Assembly: GCA_015680685.1 (NCBI GenBank)
Contig: MNCI01001300.1
Location: 77,637-118,568, forward strand
Length of the DNA stretch: 40,932 bases
Source: Gnetum montanum
Lineage: Eukaryota; Streptophyta; Gnetopsida; Gnetales; Gnetaceae
Direction: 5' to 3'
Below the pieces are notes generated by a model that was given only the letters and a program-made list of their open reading frames with translations, did no database searches and was not told the DNA's origin. The position numbers and the translations under genes were made by a program. Below, in pieces: positions 1 to 9,304 of the stretch. The number at the start of each line of letters is the position of its first letter. Position 1 is the stretch's first letter.

Positions 1-230
1 TGTAAAACAAAAACAAGAAAAGTTAAAGAAAGTTGTAAAACAAAAACAAGAAAAGTTAAAGAAATTTGTAAAACAAAAATGTGTAAGAAAAAACATGTAA
101 AACAAAAACGTGTAAAACAAAAATGTGTAAAACAAAAACTTGTAGAACAAAAATGTGTAAAACAAAAACGTGTAGAAAAAACGTGTAAAACAAAAACGTG
201 AAAAACAAAAACTAAAAAGAACTGAGGGCC
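1..230. repeat. A-rich minisatellite at the edge of the left retroelement
   Basis: This stretch is built from variants of TGTAAAACAAAAACG (about 15-16 bases). It begins with two longer 33-base units starting at 1 and 34, with a third unit starting at 67. On the minus strand, the sense of the neighbouring retroelement, it reads as a T-rich tract directly downstream of the gag-protease remains. The right-hand element has a comparable T-rich stretch after its gag region (40810-40932), so the tract is probably part of the element family. The window cuts the array, so its full length is unknown. Confidence 0.85.
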
Positions 231-238
231 CCTTATGA

Positions 239-3200
239 TTAGCATAGGTGGTCATCTCCCCCATGACTGAGTGGAAAGGGAGAGATCCAAAATAATGAAC
301 GTCTATTTGAATTTTGTAGAAGTGCCCAACTTGTTCCAATTGATGTTCTTAGATTTAGGGGTGGAAGTTGGCGACGCTCATATTCCAACGTATTTATGCC
401 TTCGTTGTTGGCATGGTATCTCTCCTCAGTTCGTTCCATGCATATTTGATTGCTCTTTCAAGTAGCTATCAACCACGAGGTGTCTACTACTTGTTGTGTG
501 GTTGCTACATATAGACATCTTTATTTTAAAGTTTCAAGGGCACACATGTTACATGGAGGCATTTCCTCCATGTCATCACCTGATGAATCACTATATGTGA
601 TGCATGGAAATTTTCTCTTCTTGATCTTTCCCTAAATGTTTATCTTAAAAATTTCTAAGGAAAGATCACGAATGCCTAGGCATGCATCTACTGTGTTCAG
701 CCATGCCTTTCCCATTATAATTGGGAAGTTCCCTTCGTTGTTGTTTACTTCAATCACCAAGAAATCAGCTAGGTAGGACCAACCACACACAGTGGTAATA
801 ATGTCCTCCACCAATCCCAAGGGAATGGTGATGGACTGGTCCACCAACTCTAGTTGAATTTTTCTCTTCTTAAGTTGGGGCAGGTTCCAGGCATGATACA
901 TCTCTCGTGAAATTAAGTTGACTCTGGAACCTTAGTCAAGAAGAGCCCTATGTGGTTCATTTTTGATGATTTGTAAATAGATTAAAGGACTCCCAGGGTC
1001 AGTTAGTTTCCTGGGAAGGTGTCCTACCTTGATCCAGTCGATTACGGTATGTGTTAACATAACCGTATGCGTTAAGCTCTAATTTTGGACTGAAGGGTGC
1101 TCCGAAGTTTTATGTGTTGGAGGAGCATACCTAGACTCAACCGCTTGTTGTTGTGAGAGCTTGTCTGGGCTTCTGGTTCTAAAGAAAGGTCTTTTCTTTT
1201 TACAGTTGTCAGAACCAGCAGTGGGTTGAATGTTTACTGCTATCGTAGCGTGGCGTTGTTGCGGCTGAGTGGGGGCTTCCCCTTGCATTGTTGGAGCAAG
1301 AGGTGTTATGGGAACTACTGGTGAAAGAGGTATGGATGGATTTGGAGGATGGTATGGGTATGGAGCATCTCCCGGAGGAGAAGGAGTCCTCCTAAAGTAC
1401 TCCCGAACTTGGTAGTGACGTTGGGGAGTTGTGTAACCCATGGAGTCACTTGGAGAAATCGGTTGCTGCACATAATAACCATATGGATCAGGCTGCCAGT
1501 AAGGGTATTTTTGTTTCAGCGGTGGCATCCACCATGACTGTGGGTATTTCCACTGCTGATGTTGTCCGATGGGTTGTGGTGGAGTTCCACTTGGATAGTA
1601 CGTTAACGGTTGGTGAAACTGCCTTGGGTTACCTTGGGGATAGGGTAACCTTTGGGGTGTTTGCCGTTGGTTAAGTCTCGGATTAAGTGCATACACCCCA
1701 GACTCCTGTAGATGTGAGATGATTGGACAACATCCCTTAGGATGGTCATAGTGGCAAATCTCACATCCACCTTCATCATCTGTGTCTGAATCCACAACCT
1801 CATCAGAGATAGTAATTTTTTCCTTACCCTTGTTATGTGCAGGGCCTAACTCTCTCCGCTTTTTCTTACCTTTTTCACTACCTCATTCCTCCTTAGACTC
1901 TTCTACAATTTTCAAGACAGTTTCAAGTCTAGAGTCTAAGGAACTCCATACTTCTTCTACCTTAGCTGCTACTTCTGTTAGTTTTTGAAGCGGCAAGGTT
2001 TTTCTGTTCACCAACTCTTCAATTGGTGACTCATCCTCTTCATCACAAAATTTCACTTCCTTCTTTCGAAGAGAGGGATCATGGTTGTATTCTTTCGCAC
2101 TTTCCCTTTTTCGTAGCTCACCTTCTTCTTTTGCTACTTGCTCCAACAATCGATGAATCTCATGGAATCTAAGTTCTGATAATCGCCCTTGGGCATAAGT
2201 CCCAAGGGTTCTCCTAGTCTCATACCTTAGCCCATCTATGATGTGGCATTGTTGATCCTGCTGAGCATAACCATGGCCCAGGCAACGATGTAACAATGCG
2301 TAGTAGCGGCCCATGGTAGCATCCAAGGGCTCATGAATACCTTGCTTCCATCCTTGGATCTACTTACGCAAGTTAGACACTCTAGAGTACTTTTGATACT
2401 TATCATTAAACAGTTCTAACATCGTACTCCACCTCCTGATGGTTTTCGATTCTAAGGACTGGTACTAGCTCTCTGCTTCCTTGATGAGTGTCCTGGGAAA
2501 TAACTTTAGTTTCTGCCACTCATTTTCAATGTTTTGCAAGGCACAGGCATCGTGGAATGCCTGTAAATGATGTTACGGATCAGCGTTGTATCCCCCTTCA
2601 AATCATGGGATGTTGTTCATGTCTAAGCGTTTGATCCGACTATCTTTTAAATGCCTTGTTGGGATTCTCACTGCCTCCGTTATATTGAGCATACTTTAGG
2701 TTGCAAGTAAGGGCTCATCATGATCATCTCTTTCATGACGTCTATGATGTCTTTGTTGTTCCCTACTTTCCCTTCGTTCATGCCCTTGTCCTCTCTCTTG
2801 ACTCTCTCGTCGAGGTCTCTCATTTTTCTTACTTTTATCCTCTCCGTTGTGCTCTTCATGATTGTGCCCAAAGATGGAAGGAGAGGGTGAGTGATGTGAA
2901 GAAGGGAAAGAGGAAGGAGAACCATCGCCGTGACGATGTTTCTTACCTTCTCTTCGGTGGCTTCGGCCCTGATTGTGGTGACGATCTAAGTGCCCGTCCT
3001 TGTTATTTGTTGTTGTTCCTTCTGTGAATAGTTGGTATTCATGGGCATCAGAACCAGGGTTATATATCGTGGATTGTAGGTTCTGATACCCCACCTCCTC
3101 ACCATCGTTAAGAGGGGGAACATCATTTGTTAGAGAACCCGTGATAATGGGTTCCTCATCTCCTATTTTGCTAAGGACATGCGGACCTTTGCCCTTTAAC

Positions 3201-3568
3201 AGTGTATGTTGGCTCTCCTTCCGTGAGTCCTTGATACATTGTGCTTCTATGGGATGATAATCCCTCATGTCAAAGTCTTCCACAACATATTCAGCATATA
3301 CTTCTATCATGCCTATCTGTGCCAAAGCACAAAAGAGCATGTTAGAGACTAATCGATCTGGGGGTAACATGATGTTACCTTGCAAGTCTCTCCATCACAG
3401 TTGTTCGTCTTGATGGAGGATAAAGGTAAAGTTTGGAATATACTCATCGGGATGAGTATAGACTATTCGATATTGTTTAGGACTTGGCTAATTTCGGTTA
3501 TGTGTTTTTGATTGCCGACTGTTCTTTGTATGATCCCTAGGTGAAGTGCTCTTCTGAGAAGAAGACAT
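239..3568 (-). pseudogene. decayed gag-protease polyprotein of a Ty3/gypsy (Athila-like) element
   Basis: The probable start is the ATG at 3568, 124 bases after the PBS. From 3568 to the stop at 1079 one reading phase holds for about 830 codons with no net frameshift, but it contains stops at about 3488, 3395, 2696, 2603, 2573, 2465, 2360 and 1883. The order is: an N-terminal block, a His/Arg-rich basic block (about 2700-3000), a retrotransposon gag core (about 2000-2650, with a YAQGRLSELR-type segment), a Cys/His cluster resembling a zinc knuckle (about 1740-1770), and a Pro/Gln/Tyr-rich tail. Below 1000 there is an aspartic-protease-like block (flap and IIMGKAWL-type C-terminal motif, 632-901). 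Its catalytic Asp-x-Gly site at about 930 has a stop codon between Asp and Gly and lies in a neighbouring phase. No reverse transcriptase or integrase lies inside the window; the element may continue beyond base 1 or be a gag-only type. Confidence 0.8.
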
Positions 3569-3691
3569 TGTTATCTATCGATGTGCTAATTACCATTATA
3601 TGATTTTTCTTATTTGATTAACCCGAAGGTTCGTTTAGGATCCCAACGATGTGAGTGATATCCTATGTTCCATTCAGCGCACAAACACTTA

Positions 3692-3710
3692 GTCCCCGAC
3701 AACGGCGCCA
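3692..3710 (-). promoter_or_regulatory. retroelement primer-binding site, tRNA-Asp type
   Basis: On the minus strand this reads TGGCGCCGTTGTCGGGGAC, which differs at one position from the complement of the 3' end of plant tRNA-Asp. It begins one base after the terminal CA of the LTR. A tRNA-Asp PBS is typical of Athila-type Ty3/gypsy elements. Confidence 0.88.
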
Positions 3711-4503
3711 ATGATGAGTGGCGAGATACCCCTACACTCAACCATACAAATACAAGCGTAGCACGCGCGATCCGGTCGAACTTCGCAGACTAAGTGCCTA
3801 CACGCCCCATGGAACACTTAGGGTTAATCATTCGTTGTCTTCCCAGACTTACTTGTAGTTGTCACGGTGTATGGTTAAGTAAGTCCAAGGTATATGATTT
3901 TTATATCTTTTTATGTTTTATGTCCCCTATGCTAACAAGGTGAAGGGTTGAGAAACTAATTGCTACTCTAACTAACTAACTAAGTCTAAATTACCTAGCG
4001 TCAGCATCCGTTCCCACTTACCATACACACTCTGAACTGACGCAACCGTGGCTACCAAACGCTAATCGTTGCTGGGATCACCACGCGTCATGGACGTGCT
4101 CGAAGTGGTCGTACTGAGGCACTTAACTAGGAGGAAAGGGTTGAGAGAATCTAATCTAGCCTAAGTGCGATGAGCATCCGTTCCTTGATCATCCGTAGAC
4201 ATCCTTAAATGCTCGTAATCAAGTCGTACTCATTCCGCGTTACTAGGAGATAAGGGTGAGAGAGAAAGCAATAAATAACATTAAATAAAATCCTATTCCA
4301 TACACTGCAAGGTTTATCTAAGAAGTTCATCTTTATTGCCGTACACAACTTCTATTCAGGTATAATGTTGCTCGAATAAAGATCCGTTCACTTTAGGACT
4401 CCTACTGCGGGTACATGGAAAATATTCTATCTCTGGAGTGATCAATCTGCCAGAGTTTCCCTACTTCTAGCCTAGGATGAGGAAACAAGGGAGAGCCGCC
4501 TCT

Positions 4504-4512
4504 TATTTATAG
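4504..4512 (-). promoter_or_regulatory. LTR TATA box
   Basis: The minus-strand sequence CTATAAATAAGAGG is a strong plant TATA box inside the LTR, roughly 230 bases from its 5' end. The GCGATATCGC-type palindromes lie immediately upstream, where enhancer or repressor sites of an LTR promoter would be expected. Confidence 0.6.
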
Positions 4513-4527
4513 ATATGACGGTGCACC

Positions 4528-4597
4528 ACGATATCGCATATGCAATATCGCAGGGGACGGCGCGATATACGCGATATCGCGGCCCATGCGATATCGC
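4528..4597. repeat. cluster of GCGATATCGC palindromes
   Basis: Perfect GCGATATCGC palindromes occur at 4571-4580 and 4588-4597. Near-copies lie at 4528-4537, 4542-4551 and about 4562-4571. All five are within 70 bases, in a GC- and CpG-rich patch of an otherwise AT-rich LTR, directly upstream of its TATA box. They could be binding sites for a dimeric regulator, or simply a short tandem expansion; the sequence alone does not decide. Confidence 0.75.
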
Positions 4598-5479
4598 GTC
4601 TCATCAATTAGAATACACTAGCATAAATTACTAGCAATATACATTATATTTTTAACATAATATATTAAATATATACCAAGCATAAAAAAATAAATAACAA
4701 ACCTAAGATCCTAGGTTTGAAACACCAGGGTGTTACAAGTAAACATTTCTAAGCCTCTATTGGATGTCAAGTTGAGTTCAACATGTGTGTTTTATGATTA
4801 AACAACACTAGTCATTGGACCTTTTTGTCTACAACTATCAGATTACCTTTTAGTTGTTCAAGTTCCCTTGATATTCAATGTACTCTCCATGTTTGGGAAA
4901 TGAACAAATGACAATTTAAGCTTTTAGGATGTCACTTCTTTCAAGTGGAGGAGAGTGTAAAAAAGCATGCCTTGTTGATGGTTTGAAGGTTATTTCCCTC
5001 CAGGGGCTAAAGAACTGCAAAGATCCTTACACATTCCATGCTATTTTAACCATCAATAACAACCCTTATGGAATTATATTAGCTTAATTCTTTGTCAACA
5101 ACATTACAAGGATATGTAAGCTTGTTGGGAAGGCTTTGACCTCTCTAGCTCAAGCATTACCCCTTCCATTTAGAGTAGGAATAGAGAGAGAGATACATGT
5201 AGCATATATCGATTCTTCTTATCTTGTTGCGGTGTCTTGCATCATGTTGTGTAGTGGTATGTCCCATGTGTCCACATTTATGTGTCCTAGGTCATTACAC
5301 ATGCATGATGCCCAAGGCATTCTCATTATGCTTTTAACCAATATCTAATTGGTGTCATACTCTATTATGTTTGTAGGTGCTATGAATATTAAGGCAAAAT
5401 CCATCTTGACGCTACCTTCCTTTCTTTACTAACTTAAGACTCAATGATAGTGTCATATAGTGCTTTTCAAGGGCAACAA

Positions 5480-5600
5480 AGTAGATGTAACCTACTAAGT
5501 AAAATTATCCCACCACAAAGCTACTCCACTATTACCACACCCATGAGTGAAGGGAGGAGTTGAACCCACAACCTCCAAATTAACGCTACATCCTATGATA
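5480..5600 (-). mobile_element. SINE-like tRNA-derived segment
   Basis: The minus strand carries GGTTGTGGGTTCAACTCC at about 5553-5570, a good RNA polymerase III B box (GGTTCAANYCC). It is followed by a short body ending near 5480. The A-box half is weak. I infer a decayed tRNA-derived SINE; its ends are not defined. Confidence 0.4.
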
Positions 5601-5789
5601 TTAAAATAATTAAAAGATCCAAAATATATATAAACATGTTACTAAGAAAAGTATCTATGTAACCATGCAACCTGATGGTGTATGATATATAATTAATAAA
5701 ACATGGTTTCTTGGTTAAATCATGATACCTTCTTCAAAAAACACATCTTTTCAAGTCCAAAGACATAACAAATAATAATTTACTCCAAG

Positions 5790-5930
5790 GATCATTATCT
5801 AGAGGTTCAATGCTCATCCCACCAAGCTAAAGGTTCTTGGAGGGTGGTAGATGAACAAACACCTACCATCTTTCAAGTGGCTCCACCTAGGCTCCAACCC
5901 AAACTATATTCTTAAATAAGTTTAGCATAA
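5790..5930 (-). mobile_element. SINE family 1, copy C
   Basis: On the minus strand it contains TTGGGTTGGAGCCTAGGT (B-box-like) and ends with GTGGGATGAGCATTGAACC. Both parts match copies at 12640-12793 (minus) and 19011-19163 (plus) in the same order and spacing, which marks a dispersed tRNA-derived SINE family. Confidence 0.6.
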
Positions 5931-6479
5931 TATAAGTTCGAAGTGTGGTTAGTTCCACCAAGCTTCCTCAAAGCCTAAGAAAAGGTTCCATCTAATGTAA
6001 GCTTAAAGTATGGTTAGATCCACTATTAACAAAAATTCCTTAAAGACTGCCGCTTACACATGCTACCCTTGAAACTAACCTTGTTTTAGGCATAGTCTCG
6101 ACCTCAATAAAACATTCCTCAAACTTTGTAAAAGTCTAATAAATTACACTTAGGTCACCTTCCATACGGAGAGGATTAAGTCCTGTGTTACACGTTTAAG
6201 AGATTCAAATGGAATTTTAAAATTAACCCCAAAAAGAAAATGGTTTAATACTCCAGCATATCGAAGATATATGTCAAATTTTTCGAATAAATAGGTTACG
6301 GAAAAATTATATTCAGCCCAAAATAAAAAGAAAAGACATCATTATAATGGACAGGACCAAGCAAAAAGATGATCATCTCAAAACGAAGCCTGTCCGATTA
6401 CAGGAAGAACACTGAGCCTTCCAATCTTTGACATTTAAGGGAAGCTTATACTTGAAGCTCCGAGTTGTAAAAACTGTAC

Positions 6480-6829
6480 ATGTATCGTATGCTTTTTTTA
6501 ATGTGCCAAAATGAGAGCAGAACTATGCCCAATCTTCAGCTTCTTAACGAACAAAAAAATAGCGTAAGATGACAGTATAACGTGATTACACTATGAATAC
6601 AGATAACATTTCAATTATTTGCCATTCGGATAGGCACCAGACAAAAAATTAATTGAAGGATAAACTACAAGGAGATTTCTGCTGTAACTTCAAAATTTCC
6701 TCTGCAACTGAAAATCTACATGCAAACTGCCATTCATCAAAATCAACATAGCAGAAGCATCCTATCAAAGCCATACATGCATGGTAACCCTGCAAAAACT
6801 CTCATCAATTGATGAGCACTCTTGGAATA
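6480..6829 (-). other. probable 3' UTR of the RME-8-like gene
   Basis: This is the stretch directly downstream of the TAA stop at 6830-6832. No canonical AATAAA is obvious on the minus strand. An AATAAT-containing stretch at about 6612-6621 is the best near-match to a plant polyadenylation element. The true 3' end is not resolved. Confidence 0.35.
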
Positions 6830-9304
6830 TTACTGGGTCCAGTCTTTCTTTTGGTTTCCGTTTCCGTTTCCATTGCTAATATGATATGATGTCCACCATT
6901 CAGAAGGATATTGGTGCCTTAAGAAATGGTTCAAGGTCTTTGAATCCACCATTTCATCTCGGATATCAGGTAAAGGTATTCTCCAACTACTATTTTGCTT
7001 GAGATCCTTTGGCAGGTACTTATCCAAAACTTTGTTCACCTCATGTCCTTTACGTTTATCTGCACACATAACTACTATGCATTCTGCCGCTTTTTGAGCT
7101 GTCAAGCCAGCAGGATCTTCAGTATCGTCAACATTGTTGTCAATTGGTCGAATAAGCTGGATCAACTTTGGGACCATGTTTGTTTGAAGAGCAAGTTCAA
7201 CGGCTTTGCTACTTAAACGTGCAAGTCGCAGTATAAGGGACAGAGCACACAGTCGTGGATCTGTCCCAGCAAAGCCAGCATAAGACTGAGGAACATCTAA
7301 ATCAAGCAGCTCAGAAAGGGTGCCAAACAGATCTTCTGAACACATACAATCCGCTAAATCAGAGTAGGTGGCTGAGCAATGAAGCACTAAAATGGCAGGT
7401 TGTGCAAGTCCCCTATGCTCACTGTCTTCAACCGTAGAAAGGAAATCAAGAACAGGCAAAAATATATCATTATTAGATCGTCTTGACAACAGATTAGGAC
7501 GTAATTTGAAAAGCAATAATAAAGCTATTAGGAGTCTCCTTTTAGCGTCAAAATCAAGCCCAGAAGCTCCAATAACAATAGCCTTTCTAACTTCATGAAG
7601 GAAACGATCCTCCAACGATGGGCCTAGATCAAATTCAGGATTTCTGAGAAACTGATCTATATAGAAACCCCCAATATACAATTCTGGAGCATAACCTTCT
7701 GCTTTTGTATCACTATAAAGAGAGAACTTTTCGTCATTGGAGGCCACTACACGTACCCATCGTAAAAACACAGGTTTCTCTTCATTTAAGAAATTAAATG
7801 GTGCATAGGTACACATTTCTTTTGCTATTAACTTGGACACACGTTCAATTTCCTTCTTGATAGCAGTTTTCACCCTCAAACGTGTTCCGTTATCCCATAC
7901 CAGAAATGGAGACCGAGAATTTCCATTGAACATATCACATGCCTCCGATGGATCCCTAGCTGCTGCTGAAAGCAACTCTATTGGAAAAAGTTGTAGTAGC
8001 ACTTTAATGACCAACGGTTCCTCTTCTGACAATCCCCGGTTTGGATCTATAAGGTTGAGAAGGGCATACATGTCTGTTGCTTCAATACTATCATCTGATT
8101 TTGCAGCGGTGCCTCTAAATGAGGCAGCAGCAAATGATTTTAGCTTGGCAAGTTGTTTAAGCACTTTTGCTCGTCTATTTATACCACTTGCAGATAACAA
8201 GAGCTGTCCAATAACCTGAGCTGCAAGAAGCTGAGTTGCAGGAGGCAGTGACTCTACCTCAGTACCCTCTTCATCTTTTGAAATGAACATCATGGGTATT
8301 TCAACCTTGCAAAAGAAGGCAAGCAACGATAAAAGCACACCACTAGTGGCAAAGCAGTTCGTAACCAAGATACCAGCAGGCATACGTTCACTTAAAAGAA
8401 CTGTGGCTTCTAATGTAGATATAAGAATATGCTCGCTTCCTTTCTTCCGAGCAGCATGCCAAAGTTGTAGTGCCAAAGCATTCATTATGACAGAATGTAA
8501 CACCTTTTCTGTTGCAAACTGCAGTTCGGACAAAATCTTCACTATTTTGGATGTTTCAACTTGTACGTCTTGTAGCACATACCCAACTGACACCAATCTT
8601 AAGAGTACTTCAGGTTTAATATGTTCGATCAGGTCTTCCCTTACTCTCTTTACAGCATAGTGTATACATTGCCTTAAAGAGACCAAAACAGCAATGTACT
8701 TCGCTTGATTTTCCTGACTGTTTACATCATTAATAGATTGTATCAAAAAATCCAGATTATTTATCAAATATTCTTGAATTTCATCTAGAAACAATGGACC
8801 CTCAGGAAGACTGAAATCTTCCACCTTTCCAAAGTAGAGACCTCTTACATATAGCCCTCCAATAATATGTTCGTCTTTTAGGCAATCATAATGGAAATTC
8901 TGTAACCAGTCAACTTCATTTTTCATTGGCATAGTATCTCCATTGGCAAAAGATAAACTATAATGCTTAAGCTGAGCACATACTTTTTCCCGCAGTTCTT
9001 TCCTCACAACGCTATTCCATATTGCTGTTGGCTGCATTATATCAGATGAAACTAGGGATAAAAACTTTTCGGCCCCATCCTTCTCTCTGAGACTTTGGAT
9101 GAGAAGGTGTGGAATTATCTTGGAGAAGAAAGGTGAGCTCTCCTTTTTTTTAGATATTGGGAATTGCTCAATTTTAACCAGCATATTAACCAATGACCCC
9201 AAAACGTCAGCTGCTGTATAGAATATAGCCGAGTTACATTTATCCGCATTCCTGTCAGATTCAGCAGGAGGTACTGCCAGCAACAACAGTGGAAGGTACA
9301 ATCC
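6830..9304 (-). CDS. exon 30: large C-terminal exon with third and fourth IWN motifs
   Basis: This exon encodes residues 1433-2256 in one uninterrupted 2475-nt exon, more than a third of the protein. The third IWN motif (QPTAIWNSVVRKELREKV) is near 1527, followed by the GLYVRGLYFGKVEDFSLPEG block, which aligns with [20 protein letters not shown]. The fourth motif (SRSPFLVWDNGTRLRV) is near 1901, followed by ELYIGGFYIDQFLRNPEFDL, aligned with [20 protein letters not shown]. The final residues, including EWWTSYHISNGNGNGNQKKD, are not family-like; the conserved VWSAFKDQKHDLF block near the RME-8 C terminus is missing. Starting the chain with the TTTCAG acceptor at 9305 removes about 21 codons that would otherwise be read upstream from intron sequence. 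Confidence 0.95.
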   Translation of the reverse strand, partial: GLYLPLLLLAVPPAESDRNADKCNSAIFYTAADVLGSLVNMLVKIEQFPISKKKESSPFFSKIIPHLLIQSLREKDGAEKFLSLVSSDIMQPTAIWNSVVRKELREKVCAQLKHYSLSFANGDTMPMKNEVDWLQNFHYDCLKDEHIIGGLYVRGLYFGKVEDFSLPEGPLFLDEIQEYLINNLDFLIQSINDVNSQENQAKYIAVLVSLRQCIHYAVKRVREDLIEHIKPEVLLRLVSVGYVLQDVQVETSKIVKILSELQFATEKVLHSVIMNALALQLWHAARKKGSEHILISTLEATVLLSERMPAGILVTNCFATSGVLLSLLAFFCKVEIPMMFISKDEEGTEVESLPPATQLLAAQVIGQLLLSASGINRRAKVLKQLAKLKSFAAASFRGTAAKSDDSIEATDMYALLNLIDPNRGLSEEEPLVIKVLLQLFPIELLSAAARDPSEACDMFNGNSRSPFLVWDNGTRLRVKTAIKKEIERVSKLIAKEMCTYAPFNFLNEEKPVFLRWVRVVASNDEKFSLYSDTKAEGYAPELYIGGFYIDQFLRNPEFDLGPSLEDRFLHEVRKAIVIGASGLDFDAKRRLLIALLLLFKLRPNLLSRRSNNDIFLPVLDFLSTVEDSEHRGLAQPAILVLHCSATYSDLADCMCSEDLFGTLSELLDLDVPQSYAGFAGTDPRLCALSLILRLARLSSKAVELALQTNMVPKLIQLIRPIDNNVDDTEDPAGLTAQKAAECIVVMCADKRKGHEVNKVLDKYLPKDLKQNSSWRIPLPDIRDEMVDSKTLNHFLRHQYPSEWWTSYHISNGNGNGNQKKDWTQ

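Larger units (their letters stand above)
3712..4737 (-). mobile_element. 5' LTR of the left gypsy element
   Basis: The LTR runs from TGTAACACC at 4737 to the terminal CA at 3712, giving 1026 bases with TG...CA ends, followed by the PBS. It contains a TATA box (CTATAAATA, minus strand, 4504-4512) with a cluster of GCGATATCGC-type palindromes just upstream. Downstream it has two related internal blocks around a GGAACGGATGCT motif. The right-hand half matches the truncated LTR at 38179-38680. The partner LTR is not in the window, so the target-site duplication cannot be checked; the flanking bases at 4738-4742 are AGTAA. Confidence 0.85.
4738..6479. other. repeat-derived intergenic DNA
   Basis: I see no convincing gene here. 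There are two SINE-like pieces on the minus strand (about 5480-5600 and 5790-5930). There is also a short imperfect duplication at about 5930-6030, where a segment containing GTGGTTAGTTCCACC is followed by a similar one with ATGGTTAGATCCACT. The rest is AT-rich sequence without recognisable features. Confidence 0.5.

Noticed and set aside
4528-4597. CRISPR-like array
   Set aside because: The units are 10-base palindromes without unique spacers of regular size, inside a plant LTR.
5136-5348. Plus-strand 70-codon frame in the 3' intergenic region
   Set aside because: No recognisable domain, and it lies in repeat-derived sequence.
5320-5370. Copia-like primer-binding site (ATCTAATTGGTGTCATACTC)
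   Set aside because: It has too many differences from the usual TGGTATCAGAGC, and no LTR ends are nearby.
7833-8660. Plus-strand open frames of 128 and 125 codons over the last exon
   Set aside because: They are antisense shadows of the large minus-strand coding exon and show no family resemblance.
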